From a virus, in the IMG/VR virus record IMGVR_UViG_3300033993_002459, positions 1-64,000 of that record: a DNA stretch of 64,000 nt. One strand, 5' to 3'. Shown one piece after another: positions 1 to 8,289 of this stretch. Numbering within the stretch: the stretch's first letter is position 1; the number at the start of each line of letters is the position of its first letter. The notes below the pieces were generated by a model. It did no database searches, was not told where the DNA came from, and saw only the letters and a list, made by a program, of their open reading frames with translations. The position numbers were made by a program, and so were the translations under genes.

Positions 1-172
1 CTTTGTTGATTCTATCATTGATGTAATCTTCATCTTCTTGAAAGATGGGTGCCGTTGCTTTAGCCTCACCAAGTAAAAAATATTTTTTTAATAGACTATA
101 TGGTAGTTCAGAAATTTCAATCTTTTCTGTAAAAAACTCCTCTCGTAATATTTTTATAATCAATTTTTTCAT
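1..172 (-). CDS. Partial protein with putative capsid-targeting N-terminus
   Basis: Only the first 57 codons lie in the window; the gene continues past base 1 on the minus strand. The start MKKLIIKILREEFF has the K-I-L-R-E pattern at residues 7-11 that also opens three unrelated proteins here (8266 minus, 16720 plus, 33731 plus). The pattern contains the (L/I)-x-E tripeptide that T4-type prohead proteases cleave after. The rest of the visible part is charged, with a second segment (EISELPYSLLKKYF) and no recognisable domain. A late-type promoter sits just upstream, divergent from the gene at 220. Expression late in infection and packaging in the head are inferences; the function of the missing body cannot be judged. 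Confidence 0.65.
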   Translation of the reverse strand, partial: MKKLIIKILREEFFTEKIEISELPYSLLKKYFLLGEAKATAPIFQEDEDYINDRINK

Positions 173-177
173 ACACA

Positions 178-185
178 TATAAATA
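178..185 (-). promoter_or_regulatory. Late-type promoter, minus strand
   Basis: The minus strand reads TATTTATA five bases upstream of the ATG at 172. It matches the element found before many virion genes in this window and lies back to back with the plus-strand copy at 199-206. Confidence 0.55.
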
Positions 186-198
186 CTACATAGAAGAG

Positions 199-206
199 TA
201 TTTATA
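199..206 (+). promoter_or_regulatory. Late-type promoter
   Basis: TATTTATA followed by an A-rich stretch, 13 bases before the ATG at 220. It forms a compact divergent pair with the minus-strand element at 178-185. Confidence 0.6.
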
Positions 207-219
207 TATAAAAAAGTAA

Positions 220-972
220 ATGGAGTTTTTCATTAAGAGGAATGCGACTCTTCCCTTATTAAAGTTACAAGTTGTTAAGAATGGTAGATTGGATTACGAC
301 AATTTTATGTCGTTAATCGAACAATCCGCATTATTCTTTTCAATGATTGATGTGGAGACTGGTGTTCCAAAGATTACATCGAGACCTGCGGGATTTGTTG
401 AGAAGACAAATGTTGACCCCAACGCTGACCCTGAATATTATTTATATTATCAATTTCAAAATAGAGATACAAATAGAGTAGGAAGATTTGAGGGACAATT
501 TATGTTAAGAAGCTCTGATGGTGTATTAATTTTACCTATTAGAGAAAAATTATATATTAATGTTCAAGAATCATATATTGCTGATGATTTAGAATATGAT
601 AGTTGTTATGTTTCTGAGTTCCCTTGTTGTGTAAATGGGGGTCCGACAGGTTTAACAATTAACTTACATTTAAATAGTATTGTAACATCAGGTTCAGTAA
701 ATGTTGATTATGTTATAACTTCATCACAACAATTAAACAATCAATTAGATTTAACTTTCACAAATACATTAGGTCAAATAACTGGTACAGGTATTACAAT
801 TACATCAGCAATAACAATTAATTCAGGTACAACAATAGGATATACTCAAGTTATAACTGGTGATGATTATACGGATTTAGATGGTACATCAGTATTCACT
901 AATTTAGCTGTAACTTATCCTATTTCCTACACTTTCGACATAACCACTAATAGTATTTTTCCTGATTTGTAA
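220..972 (+). CDS. Putative virion structural protein
   Basis: A 250-residue protein with no family I can name firmly. The first ~130 residues look like one compact mixed domain ending in a segment (LPIREKLYINVQES) of the kind seen in phage baseplate and fibre proteins. A CC pair follows near residue 138. The last ~110 residues are rich in Thr, Ser, Asn and Ile in an alternating beta-strand pattern (for example GTGITITSAITI), as in tail-fibre or decoration domains. There is no signal peptide or membrane segment. The ATG is chosen because a late-type promoter lies 13 bases upstream and no in-frame start exists closer to it. A virion role is inferred from composition and promoter class only. 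Confidence 0.6.
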   Translation: MEFFIKRNATLPLLKLQVVKNGRLDYDNFMSLIEQSALFFSMIDVETGVPKITSRPAGFVEKTNVDPNADPEYYLYYQFQNRDTNRVGRFEGQFMLRSSDGVLILPIREKLYINVQESYIADDLEYDSCYVSEFPCCVNGGPTGLTINLHLNSIVTSGSVNVDYVITSSQQLNNQLDLTFTNTLGQITGTGITITSAITINSGTTIGYTQVITGDDYTDLDGTSVFTNLAVTYPISYTFDITTNSIFPDL

Positions 973-973
973 T

Positions 974-1002
974 TTGACTTAATTAGTTCTTCATTTTATA
1001 TT
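974..1002 (+). promoter_or_regulatory. Sigma-70-like promoter for DNA polymerase
   Basis: TTGACT (974-979), a 17-base spacer, then TATATT (997-1002), in the spacer upstream of the polymerase gene. The SSB gene has the same arrangement (34423-34451). The -10 overlaps a late-type TATTTATA element. Confidence 0.45.
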
Positions 1003-1006
1003 TATA
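999..1006 (+). promoter_or_regulatory. Late-type promoter element
   Basis: TATTTATA overlapping the -10 of the sigma-70-like promoter, 61 bases before the polymerase ATG. It may give the polymerase gene a second, late start point; this is inferred from the motif alone. Confidence 0.35.
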
Positions 1007-1067
1007 AGGACAAGGTAAATGTCATCCAGTATGACAGCTAATATACTAAACTTATAAAAATATAATA

Positions 1068-3785
1068 ATGATTACACCTGAAGAAATCGAAAGTTTCTTA
1101 AACGGAAACGACCCCGAAGAACACATCGTTGCCATAGAATATGATTGGGCAACAGAAAACATCTTTAAGATTAAAGAAATCCCCGGTAAAGGAAAAGAAA
1201 TTAGAAAGGATACATTCACCCCATTTGCTTGGGTTGGTGACCTCCACGGACTTAACTTTTACAAATCATCCAAAGGACTTCAAAAAGAAGCAATGACCAA
1301 ACACGGAATCCTAATTGAGAAATTGGATACTGGTGGAAATGAACGATTAGAGAAGGGTCTAAAGTTCTTGGTTAAATCCCTTAAAGGATATAGAAGTTTA
1401 ATGCAATTCTTCAAAGAAGGAGGAATTGACCCATATGGTGATAATACCAAAGAATACTTCCTAATCCCATCTCCAGTAGAACAATATCTTATCCAAAAGG
1501 AAAAAAGATTGTTTAAAGGTTATGAAGAATATAATGACATTACAAGATTAGGATTCGACTTAGAGACCACATCTTTAGAACCTAAAGATGGTAGAATCTT
1601 TATGATTGGAATTAAAACGAATAAAGGATTACAAAAAGTAATCGAATGTGCAAATGAAGACCAAGAACGAGCAGGTATTGTTGAGTTTTTTAGAATCATA
1701 GATGAGGTTAAACCATCAATCATCGGGGGATATAACTCATTCAACTTCGACTGGTATTGGATTATGGAAAGATGTAAAGCTCTACACTTAGATATCAAAA
1801 AGATTTGTAAGACATTACATCCTGAATATAATATGAAACAAACCAAGGGTATGTTAAAACTTGCCAACGAAGTGGAGGAATATACTCAGATTGGAATGTG
1901 GGGATATAATGTTATTGACATTCTACACTCAGTTAGAAGAGCTCAGGCAATCAACTCGAACATCAAATCAGCGGGTCTTAAATATATTACCCAATACATC
2001 AATGCTGAAGCTGAAGACCGAGTTTATATTGGACATACTGATATTGGTTCAATGTACGCCAAGAAAGAAGAGTATTGGTTAAATGTTAAGAATGGTAAAT
2101 ACAAAAAGGCCGATAAACCTGAATATGATAACTTGGACAAAAAGTTTCCTGATATCTATATCAAAACAACTGGTGACAACCTTGTTGAACGATATCTTGA
2201 TGATGACTTGGAGGAAACCTTGAAAGTGGATGAAGAGTTCAATCAGGGTACATTTATGTTGGCATCAATGATTCCAACAACTTATGAAAGAGTTTCCACT
2301 ATGGGAACTGCAACCCTTTGGAAAATGTTGATGATGGCTTGGTCTTATAAGTATAAATTGGCCATTCCCCAAAAAGAACAAAAGAAAGATTTCGTTGGTG
2401 GTTTATCAAGATTATTAAGGGTGGGTTATTCCAAGGATGTATTAAAACTTGACTACTCGTCACTATATCCATCCATTCAGTTAGTACACGATGTTTTTCC
2501 TGATTGTGATATTATGGGGGCAATGAAAGGTATGTTATCTTATTTTAGAAACTCGCGTATTAAATACAAGAACTTAGCTGCTGAATGGTATGACAAAGAT
2601 AAAAAGAAATCCTTGTCTTATGATAGAAAACAATTACCTATTAAGATATTCATTAACTCGATGTTCGGTGCGTTATCAGCACCACAAGTGTTTGCGTGGG
2701 GTGATATGTATATGGGTGAACAGATTACTTGTACAGGAAGACAATATCTACGTCAGATGTTAAAGTTCTTTATGAAGAGGGGTTACACCGCGTTAGTATG
2801 TGACACGGATGGTATGAACTTCTCATTACCTGAAGGTGGTGTTGATGATAGAGTTTATATTGGTAAGGGTCTTAATTGGAAAGTTAAGAAGGGAAAAGAA
2901 TACAAAGGTTATGATGCTGATGTTGCTGAGTTCAACGATACCTTTATGAAGGGTGAAATGGCATTAGATTGTGATGGAACTTGGAAATCTTGTATTAATC
3001 TTGCTCGTAAGAATTATGCAACGATGGAACATAATGGTAAAATCAAATTGACAGGTAACTCAATCAAATCCAAAAAACTTCCATTATACATTGAGGAATA
3101 TTTGGATAAAGCAATTAGATTATTATTGGAAGGTGAGGGACAGAAGTTTGTTGAATGGTATTATGAATACTTAACTAAAATCTATAACAAAGAAATCCCC
3201 CTTCTTAAAATTGCACAAAGAGCAAAGGTTAAATTAAGTATTAAGGATTATATTGAGAGGTCAAAACAAACAACTAAATCAGGTGGAGCAATGTCAAGAA
3301 TGGCTCATATGGAATTGGCAATGAAACACAATTTAAAAGTGAATCTTGGTGAGGTGATTTATTATGTTAATAATGGTGTTAAAGCAAGTCACGGAGATGT
3401 TCAAAAGAAGAAAGATGAAGTGGTATTAAATTGTTATATGTTAAATCCAAATGATATTGAGAATAATCCAGATATGTTGGGTGATTATAATGTTGCAAGA
3501 GCAATAACAACTTTCAACAATCGTATTGAACCATTATTGGTTGTATTCAAACAAGAAGTTAGAGATACTTTGATTATTGATAACCCTGAGAAAAGACAAT
3601 TCTATACACAACAACAATGTGAGTTGATTAATGGAGTTCCATTTGAGGAAAAAGACCAAGATAGAATCAAAGAGGATTTGTTAGATTTAGAACCAAAAGA
3701 AATTGAGTACTGGAACAAGAGAGGAATTGACCCCAACTATATTTACGATTTGGCTGAAGAAGGATGGGAACAATATATTGACTAA
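1068..3785 (+). CDS. 43: Family B DNA polymerase (T4 gp43-like)
   Basis: A 905-residue replicative polymerase, close to the 898 residues of T4 gp43. The 3'-5' exonuclease domain shows Exo I (FDLET, D164 and E166), Exo II (NSFNFDW) and an Exo III-like YNVID. The polymerase domain shows motif A (LDYSSLYPS, about residue 462), motif B (KIFINSMFGAL, about 526) and motif C (CDTDG, about 579-581), followed by a KKRY-type segment (RKNYATMEHNGKIKLTGN). All catalytic acidic residues are present, so the enzyme should both polymerise and proofread. It stands apart from the main replication cluster at 34-44 kb, with its own sigma-70-like promoter and a small lipoprotein gene behind it. The ATG at 1068 is preceded by A/T-rich sequence without a Shine-Dalgarno site. 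Identity is secure; the number 43 is by homology to T4. Confidence 0.97.
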   Translation: MITPEEIESFLNGNDPEEHIVAIEYDWATENIFKIKEIPGKGKEIRKDTFTPFAWVGDLHGLNFYKSSKGLQKEAMTKHGILIEKLDTGGNERLEKGLKFLVKSLKGYRSLMQFFKEGGIDPYGDNTKEYFLIPSPVEQYLIQKEKRLFKGYEEYNDITRLGFDLETTSLEPKDGRIFMIGIKTNKGLQKVIECANEDQERAGIVEFFRIIDEVKPSIIGGYNSFNFDWYWIMERCKALHLDIKKICKTLHPEYNMKQTKGMLKLANEVEEYTQIGMWGYNVIDILHSVRRAQAINSNIKSAGLKYITQYINAEAEDRVYIGHTDIGSMYAKKEEYWLNVKNGKYKKADKPEYDNLDKKFPDIYIKTTGDNLVERYLDDDLEETLKVDEEFNQGTFMLASMIPTTYERVSTMGTATLWKMLMMAWSYKYKLAIPQKEQKKDFVGGLSRLLRVGYSKDVLKLDYSSLYPSIQLVHDVFPDCDIMGAMKGMLSYFRNSRIKYKNLAAEWYDKDKKKSLSYDRKQLPIKIFINSMFGALSAPQVFAWGDMYMGEQITCTGRQYLRQMLKFFMKRGYTALVCDTDGMNFSLPEGGVDDRVYIGKGLNWKVKKGKEYKGYDADVAEFNDTFMKGEMALDCDGTWKSCINLARKNYATMEHNGKIKLTGNSIKSKKLPLYIEEYLDKAIRLLLEGEGQKFVEWYYEYLTKIYNKEIPLLKIAQRAKVKLSIKDYIERSKQTTKSGGAMSRMAHMELAMKHNLKVNLGEVIYYVNNGVKASHGDVQKKKDEVVLNCYMLNPNDIENNPDMLGDYNVARAITTFNNRIEPLLVVFKQEVRDTLIIDNPEKRQFYTQQQCELINGVPFEEKDQDRIKEDLLDLEPKEIEYWNKRGIDPNYIYDLAEEGWEQYID

Positions 3786-3787
3786 AC

Positions 3788-3795
3788 TATTTATA
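3788..3795 (+). promoter_or_regulatory. Late-type promoter
   Basis: TATTTATA directly after the polymerase stop codon and 11 bases before the lipoprotein ATG at 3807. The lipoprotein gene can therefore be expressed late, independently of polymerase. Confidence 0.5.
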
Positions 3796-3806
3796 AAAAA
3801 AAACTT

Positions 3807-3977
3807 ATGAAAAAACTTATTATTTTAATTTTAGTAATTTCAACGATTGGGTTAACATCTTGTGGTAATCCAGTTTACAAGAAAAGAAAAAAATGTACAG
3901 GAAATGGTAGTTGGTATGGGAATAGAAACTTGGGTGAAAAGACACCAACACAACAAAACACCTATGTACTGAAGTAA
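3807..3977 (+). CDS. Small predicted lipoprotein
   Basis: A 56-residue protein: MKK, a hydrophobic stretch (LIILILVISTIGL), then the lipobox LTSC with the cysteine at residue 19. This is a classic signal-peptidase-II lipoprotein signal. The mature part would be about 38 residues, basic (KKRKK) and then polar, so the protein should be anchored in a host membrane. Small late phage lipoproteins are known as Rz1-type spanins or superinfection-exclusion proteins. No gene overlaps it in the nested fashion of Rz/Rz1, and the mature part is not proline-rich, so a specific role cannot be given. It has its own late-type promoter and a strong hairpin terminator just behind it. Confidence 0.75.
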   Translation: MKKLIILILVISTIGLTSCGNPVYKKRKKCTGNGSWYGNRNLGEKTPTQQNTYVLK

Positions 3978-3982
3978 CAAAA

Positions 3983-4013
3983 AACCCCACTTAAACGGTG
4001 GGGTTATTTTTTT
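3983..4013. terminator. Bidirectional hairpin terminator
   Basis: Perfect 8-bp stem AACCCCAC (3983-3990) / GTGGGGTT (3998-4005) with a 7-base loop. A T run follows on the plus strand and an A run precedes it. It separates the rightward polymerase-lipoprotein unit from the converging minus-strand genes. Confidence 0.88.
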
Positions 4014-4356
4014 ATTCTAATTTCATACCATCTGAAGAGATAATGTACCAGTTACCTTCGACATACTCCAACTCAACACAAGCACCATTATCAATTTCTA
4101 TTTCTTCATATTGGTCATCAATCAAAGAATATTTAGGTACAATACTTGTTTTAGTAAGAACTTTAATTTTGATAGATTCTGTTGTATAACCATCTAAAGT
4201 AATAGTACAATTATCAACATCTTTTACAACTAAAAGGTATTCACCATTGGTTGTATATGTTGGGGTATTAATTACCTTTTTAATTTTAGATGATGGATTT
4301 TGACCATATCTGATGGTCTTTGTGACCTCACCAATTTTTTTCTTTTCAGTTTCCAT
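4012..4356 (-). CDS. Hypothetical protein, late minus-strand unit
   Basis: A 114-residue protein of unknown function. The first ~25 residues are basic and Lys-rich (METEKKKIGEVTKTIRYG). The remainder alternates hydrophobic and polar residues (EYLLVVKDVDNCTITLDG) as in a small beta barrel or sandwich, with an acidic stretch (DDQYEEIEIDNG) and a C-terminus with SSDGMKLE. Two cysteines are present. It follows the neck gene by 27 bases and probably shares its late-type promoter at 5520-5527. A minor virion or decoration protein is plausible from this context, but no motif proves it. The final codons overlap the terminator T tract. Confidence 0.65.
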   Translation of the reverse strand: METEKKKIGEVTKTIRYGQNPSSKIKKVINTPTYTTNGEYLLVVKDVDNCTITLDGYTTESIKIKVLTKTSIVPKYSLIDDQYEEIEIDNGACVELEYVEGNWYIISSDGMKLE

Positions 4357-4383
4357 TTTTTTATTTTAATAATAATAAAATAA

Positions 4384-5505
4384 TTAGATAACGTAAATCT
4401 GTCTTGGTAACGCTTGCATTTTCTTTACTTTGTTAAGATTTTCAGCTAACAAAGCCTCTCTCTCCATAACCTTTTCAGGTCTTAGTCTGGTTAAACGACC
4501 TTCAGCACCAATAAGTTCATCTATGAGTTTAGTCTTTTCATCTTTACCTTCAGTCGCTAATGATGCGTAATCCATAGTAAGTTCACTGTCAGGAGTTTTG
4601 ATATTACCACTAAACTTACCTCTTACTTTTGCCAATGTTTCTTTGGCTGATGCAAAAAACCATTTACGAACCCATATTTGAGCTGGGTTATTTAAATCAA
4701 TCCAACTTATTTTATCGAAAGGAACATCAGATGGTAATTTAATAATATCAGGATTTTTCTTCAAACAATCGTCTCTATCAGGACCATCAACCTCATAATA
4801 CCAATACCATACTTTTCCTCTCATAAGGGTATTATTACCGAAATCAAACTTACCACCAGGTGTTTGCATCAAGTGTATTGCTTTTTTTCCTTCGGGTAAG
4901 GCTGTCATTCTGTATGTTAAATCACCTGCAATAATTCTTCTTTGGATATTAATTTCTTGCATCCTCAATAACATATCAAATGCTGGCATCATAAAGTAAG
5001 AACCCGAATAACCCATTTGTGAGTACCCGGCAGGTCCTCCAAGACCCGCACCTCCCAATGCACCAAAAGTCCAAGGGTCAAATAAAAGGTTTGTTAATTC
5101 ACTAGGTGTGAACCACAAAAGTTCATTTAATTCTCTACCTGCAGGTATTTCATATATTTGTTGTCCTGGAACTAATTGAATGTAATCTTTTTTGAGTACT
5201 GAATCACCACCAGCCTGTAAACCAACTATTTTTGAATAGGCATATGAATACCTTTCTTCGAAGTCAAAACTTTTTGTGATAAAAGCTTTGGACAATGATT
5301 GGGTATCCAAGTTAAGATTATATAATGAAGTCCATTGTGATTCGATTAACCAGTCTTGGACATATTGTGAATAATCCTCGATTGATAGCTCCAAAAGTGA
5401 ATCCAATTGTTCATCTTCTAATTCAATACTTCTAAGAGGGGCACCTAAAGTGTGTCTCAGTTTTGTATAAAGATTGGTTCTATCTGGTTCTGGAATTATT
5501 GACAT
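4384..5505 (-). CDS. 13: Neck protein, T4 gp13-like
   Basis: A 373-residue protein. Its N-terminus follows the gp13 pattern of T4-like phages: a helix with LRHTLGAPLRSIELEDEQ and then LLELSIEDYSQYV, the usual 'LG(A)P...I(E/D)(L/V)...EQ...Y' signature. The middle holds a glycine-rich loop (GALGGAGLGGPAG, near residue 150) and an aromatic patch (VWYWYYEVDG). The C-terminus is helical and charged. In T4, gp13 (309 residues) joins with gp14 to close the head after DNA packaging and form the tail attachment site; the same role is inferred here. It has a late-type promoter 14 bases upstream. The gp14-like partner is on the opposite strand at 11238, so the pair is split by the SOD and helicase genes. 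Confidence 0.68.
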   Translation of the reverse strand: MSIIPEPDRTNLYTKLRHTLGAPLRSIELEDEQLDSLLELSIEDYSQYVQDWLIESQWTSLYNLNLDTQSLSKAFITKSFDFEERYSYAYSKIVGLQAGGDSVLKKDYIQLVPGQQIYEIPAGRELNELLWFTPSELTNLLFDPWTFGALGGAGLGGPAGYSQMGYSGSYFMMPAFDMLLRMQEINIQRRIIAGDLTYRMTALPEGKKAIHLMQTPGGKFDFGNNTLMRGKVWYWYYEVDGPDRDDCLKKNPDIIKLPSDVPFDKISWIDLNNPAQIWVRKWFFASAKETLAKVRGKFSGNIKTPDSELTMDYASLATEGKDEKTKLIDELIGAEGRLTRLRPEKVMEREALLAENLNKVKKMQALPRQIYVI

Positions 5506-5519
5506 AGTTAGTTTTTATT

Positions 5520-5527
5520 TATAAATA
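5520..5527 (-). promoter_or_regulatory. Late-type promoter, minus strand
   Basis: The minus strand reads ATATTTATAAATAAAAAC upstream of the ATG at 5505. It contains both the local TATTTATA motif and an exact copy of the T4 late element TATAAATA. Confidence 0.65.
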
Positions 5528-5533
5528 TCAAGT

Positions 5534-8266
5534 TTAGGGACATATTATTTTTTTGAAACTTATATTGGATACTGGTTTAGTATTCAATTCTAACTCGTTA
5601 CTTTGTGGGTTGTATATGTAGGTTATTCCATTTTTAACAACCTTAAAACGAATACTCAATCTTTTTTCTTTACAACCTGATTGACCTTTGTTTGACCAAT
5701 ATATTTCAATATTTTCCATAGGGACTAAAACATTTTCCTCAAAAATAATTCCTTTTAAGTTTTTTCTAATTAGTCCTAAGAATTGTTCACCAACACCTCC
5801 TTCCTTAATCTTGTTGAAGATGTCACTTATTATTTTGTTGTACACTCTCAAATGAGTTGGTTTCAATTTACTTACTTCACTTGATTTAAAAATGGAGAAA
5901 AACTCAGACAAATAGCTATCAACACTAGTATCCATCATTTTCACCTCAAACTTATCATCTTTTGAAAAAACTTTTTTACCATTATAATAGAAATCTGAGG
6001 TGGCCATCAAATCAGCTTTTATGGGTGTTATTGATTCCATATTACTCAATACACAATCAACGACTTCATCAATATACACATCCTCAGTTTCAGGATATTG
6101 TAATATAGTGTTAACAAGTTTAACAAAACTAGATTCACTATCCTCACCACATTTGTAATTTAAACTGAGTGAAGTAGGATATGACTTCATATAAGGTCCG
6201 ACCAAACTTTCCTCATATTCTGCATATTTCTGTTTTCTAACTGTTCTTAAAAATTCGTCCAATTTTGATGTATTTCGTATTGGTGATGTTTTAAGATTTT
6301 CTAGTCTATTTTTTGTTTCAGTTCCATCAAATTCATCATCCAAAATAAAGTTTGCAATAACTTTCATAAAATTACCTGGTAGGTCGGATAACATAGCCAA
6401 CTCCAACATTTTGGTGAATAATCCCCTACCAAATACTATATCTCTTCTTTCTTTTTTAGTTTTGATGTAACTATATGCAGGATAATAAAAATTTATTATG
6501 GTATTCAATGCGTCAATAACTTCTTGTTTTTCTTGGTCATTAATTTTATCGACAACTTCGTTTTTGAACTTACAATAAATTGAATTTGTGTCACCGAAAG
6601 AACATAAATCATCAAGTAGATTTTCTCTATCAAAACCTATTGAAATTGCTTCAGTTATTCGTTGTAGTTGTTTTTTTGTAATAACTATTTTTTTTGATTC
6701 AGTTAAATTTAATTTTTTTATATTCAAAGATGGGGATTGAAACTTTTTACTATCAGGTTTAAAAATGTATGAAAATCTTTCTTTTGAAGTCCCACCTTCA
6801 TCTTTTACTTCAACATCTTCAAAATCAAAGAAAATATAATTATTTTGATTATCAATGAATGCAAAAATTTGAATGTTGTTTGGGTCGTATTTATTTTTAC
6901 TTTTAAATACATAAACTATGTTCCCATTTTCATCTTTAGATTCGTATAAGTCAATAGTAGGTTTTACTTGAACATATTTACTATTACCATCTTCGGTAAC
7001 AAACATATCTTGTCCTTTATACTTATCCCTTGTATCACCATCACAAAATTGCGTTATTTGTGAATTTTTGTTTTTGGTGTTTAATATTTCAATTGCAATT
7101 TTTTCTCTTTCAATACCTCTATTTAAAGTTCCTTTTTTTGTTTTTGGATTTAAAACTATGTTTGCCAAACTTTCAGTGAACTTCCCCACATCACCAAATA
7201 GAGTTTTTCCCATAACATTAAACCAAGTTTCCAAATCATAGTTTTTACTATTATATTTTTCATAAAACTCTAATATTTTATCACTAATTCGAGTGTTAGC
7301 ATCAAACCAATTAACAACCGACCATTCACCAGTTCCACCCCTTTGACTTACAGCATATTTTCCACCAATAACACCATAGTTTGTTTTACATAACTCAGTT
7401 TGGATTTTACCATAACAAGGAGATTCAATACGAGTATCAGGATTGTAATCCCTAATAATTTCAGGTGAACATTTTGGATAAACTTTCTTCAATATTGTTT
7501 GAACAAAAACAGGATTTAGTCTTCCGTTTGGGTTTAATACCTCGACTTCTTCTTTGATTAATTTTTTAGTTTTAACTGATTCAGTTAACTTAGTTTTCTT
7601 TTTATCTGTATATAATTTATTAACAAACTCCCAATTTATAACATCCCAAAAGTTACCAATGTATTCATCTCTTTTGTTTTGATATTTGAGATAATATGCG
7701 TGTTCCCATACATCAAGACCAAGAATAGGAAATCCACCCCCATCAACTATGTTCATTAGTGGATTATCTTGGTTGGGTGTTGACATTATTTTAAGTCTGT
7801 TGTTTTTTGTCAATATTAACCAACACCAACCTGAACCAAATCTATCCTTAGCTATTTCGGTGAATTCTTTTTTGAATGAATTAATTGAACCGAAATCTTT
7901 AATAATTTTGTTTTTTATTTCAGTTGGTATTTCTTGTTTTTTTGGGGACAACATTTTCCAAAATAAAGCATGATTAAAAGCCCCACCCGCATTGTTTCGT
8001 ATTGTTTTATTGTACTTCGAGATGGACTTAATAATGTTCTCCAATTCAACATCGCCATAGTTCTTTTTAGATAAGGCTTTGTTCAATTTATCAACATAAC
8101 CTTTATAATGTTTGTTGTAATGTATATCCATCGTTTTTCCATCGATGAAACTACTAATTGAACGATATCCAAATGGTAATTTATCAATACCAATTTTTTT
8201 TGCTTCAGATAATATATCTTCTTTAGTTAATATTATTTCTTTAAGTAAATTTGCTGCTCTTTCCAT
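5534..8266 (-). CDS. Mn-type superoxide dismutase / nuclease-like polyprotein, putative head cargo
   Basis: A 910-residue multidomain protein. Residues ~30-222 form a complete Fe/Mn superoxide dismutase: YNKHYKGYV region with ligand H49, NNAGGAFNHALFW with H98, and LDVWEHAYYL with D185 and H189. NNAGG and STPNQDNPL favour the Mn type. A linker follows with LTE|S (227-229) and LIKEE. Residues ~245-515 hold a PD-(D/E)XK-like core (GQDMF, then YVQVKP; D420, Q433, K435). Two more sites, LTE|S (521-523) and ITE|A (537-539), bracket a basic linker. Residues ~540-910 contain a second possible core (ADLM, then FEVKMM; D752, E774, K776). The (L/I)-x-E sites match T4 prohead-protease specificity, so cleavage into separate packaged domains is inferred. 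The ATG at 8266 is preferred over 8284: a late-type promoter lies 4 bases upstream and the resulting N-terminus carries the shared NLLKE tag. The SOD call is firm; the nuclease calls are tentative. Confidence 0.85.
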   Translation of the reverse strand: MERAANLLKEIILTKEDILSEAKKIGIDKLPFGYRSISSFIDGKTMDIHYNKHYKGYVDKLNKALSKKNYGDVELENIIKSISKYNKTIRNNAGGAFNHALFWKMLSPKKQEIPTEIKNKIIKDFGSINSFKKEFTEIAKDRFGSGWCWLILTKNNRLKIMSTPNQDNPLMNIVDGGGFPILGLDVWEHAYYLKYQNKRDEYIGNFWDVINWEFVNKLYTDKKKTKLTESVKTKKLIKEEVEVLNPNGRLNPVFVQTILKKVYPKCSPEIIRDYNPDTRIESPCYGKIQTELCKTNYGVIGGKYAVSQRGGTGEWSVVNWFDANTRISDKILEFYEKYNSKNYDLETWFNVMGKTLFGDVGKFTESLANIVLNPKTKKGTLNRGIEREKIAIEILNTKNKNSQITQFCDGDTRDKYKGQDMFVTEDGNSKYVQVKPTIDLYESKDENGNIVYVFKSKNKYDPNNIQIFAFIDNQNNYIFFDFEDVEVKDEGGTSKERFSYIFKPDSKKFQSPSLNIKKLNLTESKKIVITKKQLQRITEAISIGFDRENLLDDLCSFGDTNSIYCKFKNEVVDKINDQEKQEVIDALNTIINFYYPAYSYIKTKKERRDIVFGRGLFTKMLELAMLSDLPGNFMKVIANFILDDEFDGTETKNRLENLKTSPIRNTSKLDEFLRTVRKQKYAEYEESLVGPYMKSYPTSLSLNYKCGEDSESSFVKLVNTILQYPETEDVYIDEVVDCVLSNMESITPIKADLMATSDFYYNGKKVFSKDDKFEVKMMDTSVDSYLSEFFSIFKSSEVSKLKPTHLRVYNKIISDIFNKIKEGGVGEQFLGLIRKNLKGIIFEENVLVPMENIEIYWSNKGQSGCKEKRLSIRFKVVKNGITYIYNPQSNELELNTKPVSNISFKKIICP

Positions 8267-8270
8267 AAGA

Positions 8271-8278
8271 TATAAATA
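8271..8278 (-). promoter_or_regulatory. Late-type promoter deciding the polyprotein start
   Basis: The minus strand reads TATTTATATCTTATG, putting the element 4 bases before the ATG at 8266, as tight as at 11227 and 62790. It lies inside the coding part of the longer alternative start (8284), which argues for the shorter one. Confidence 0.55.
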
Positions 8279-8289
8279 TCTCATAAATA

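Noticed and set aside
1019-1057. 12-codon open frame (MSSSMTANILNL) before the polymerase gene
   Set aside because: Too short and without supporting context; it may be a leader peptide, but ATG-stop pairs of this size are common by chance.
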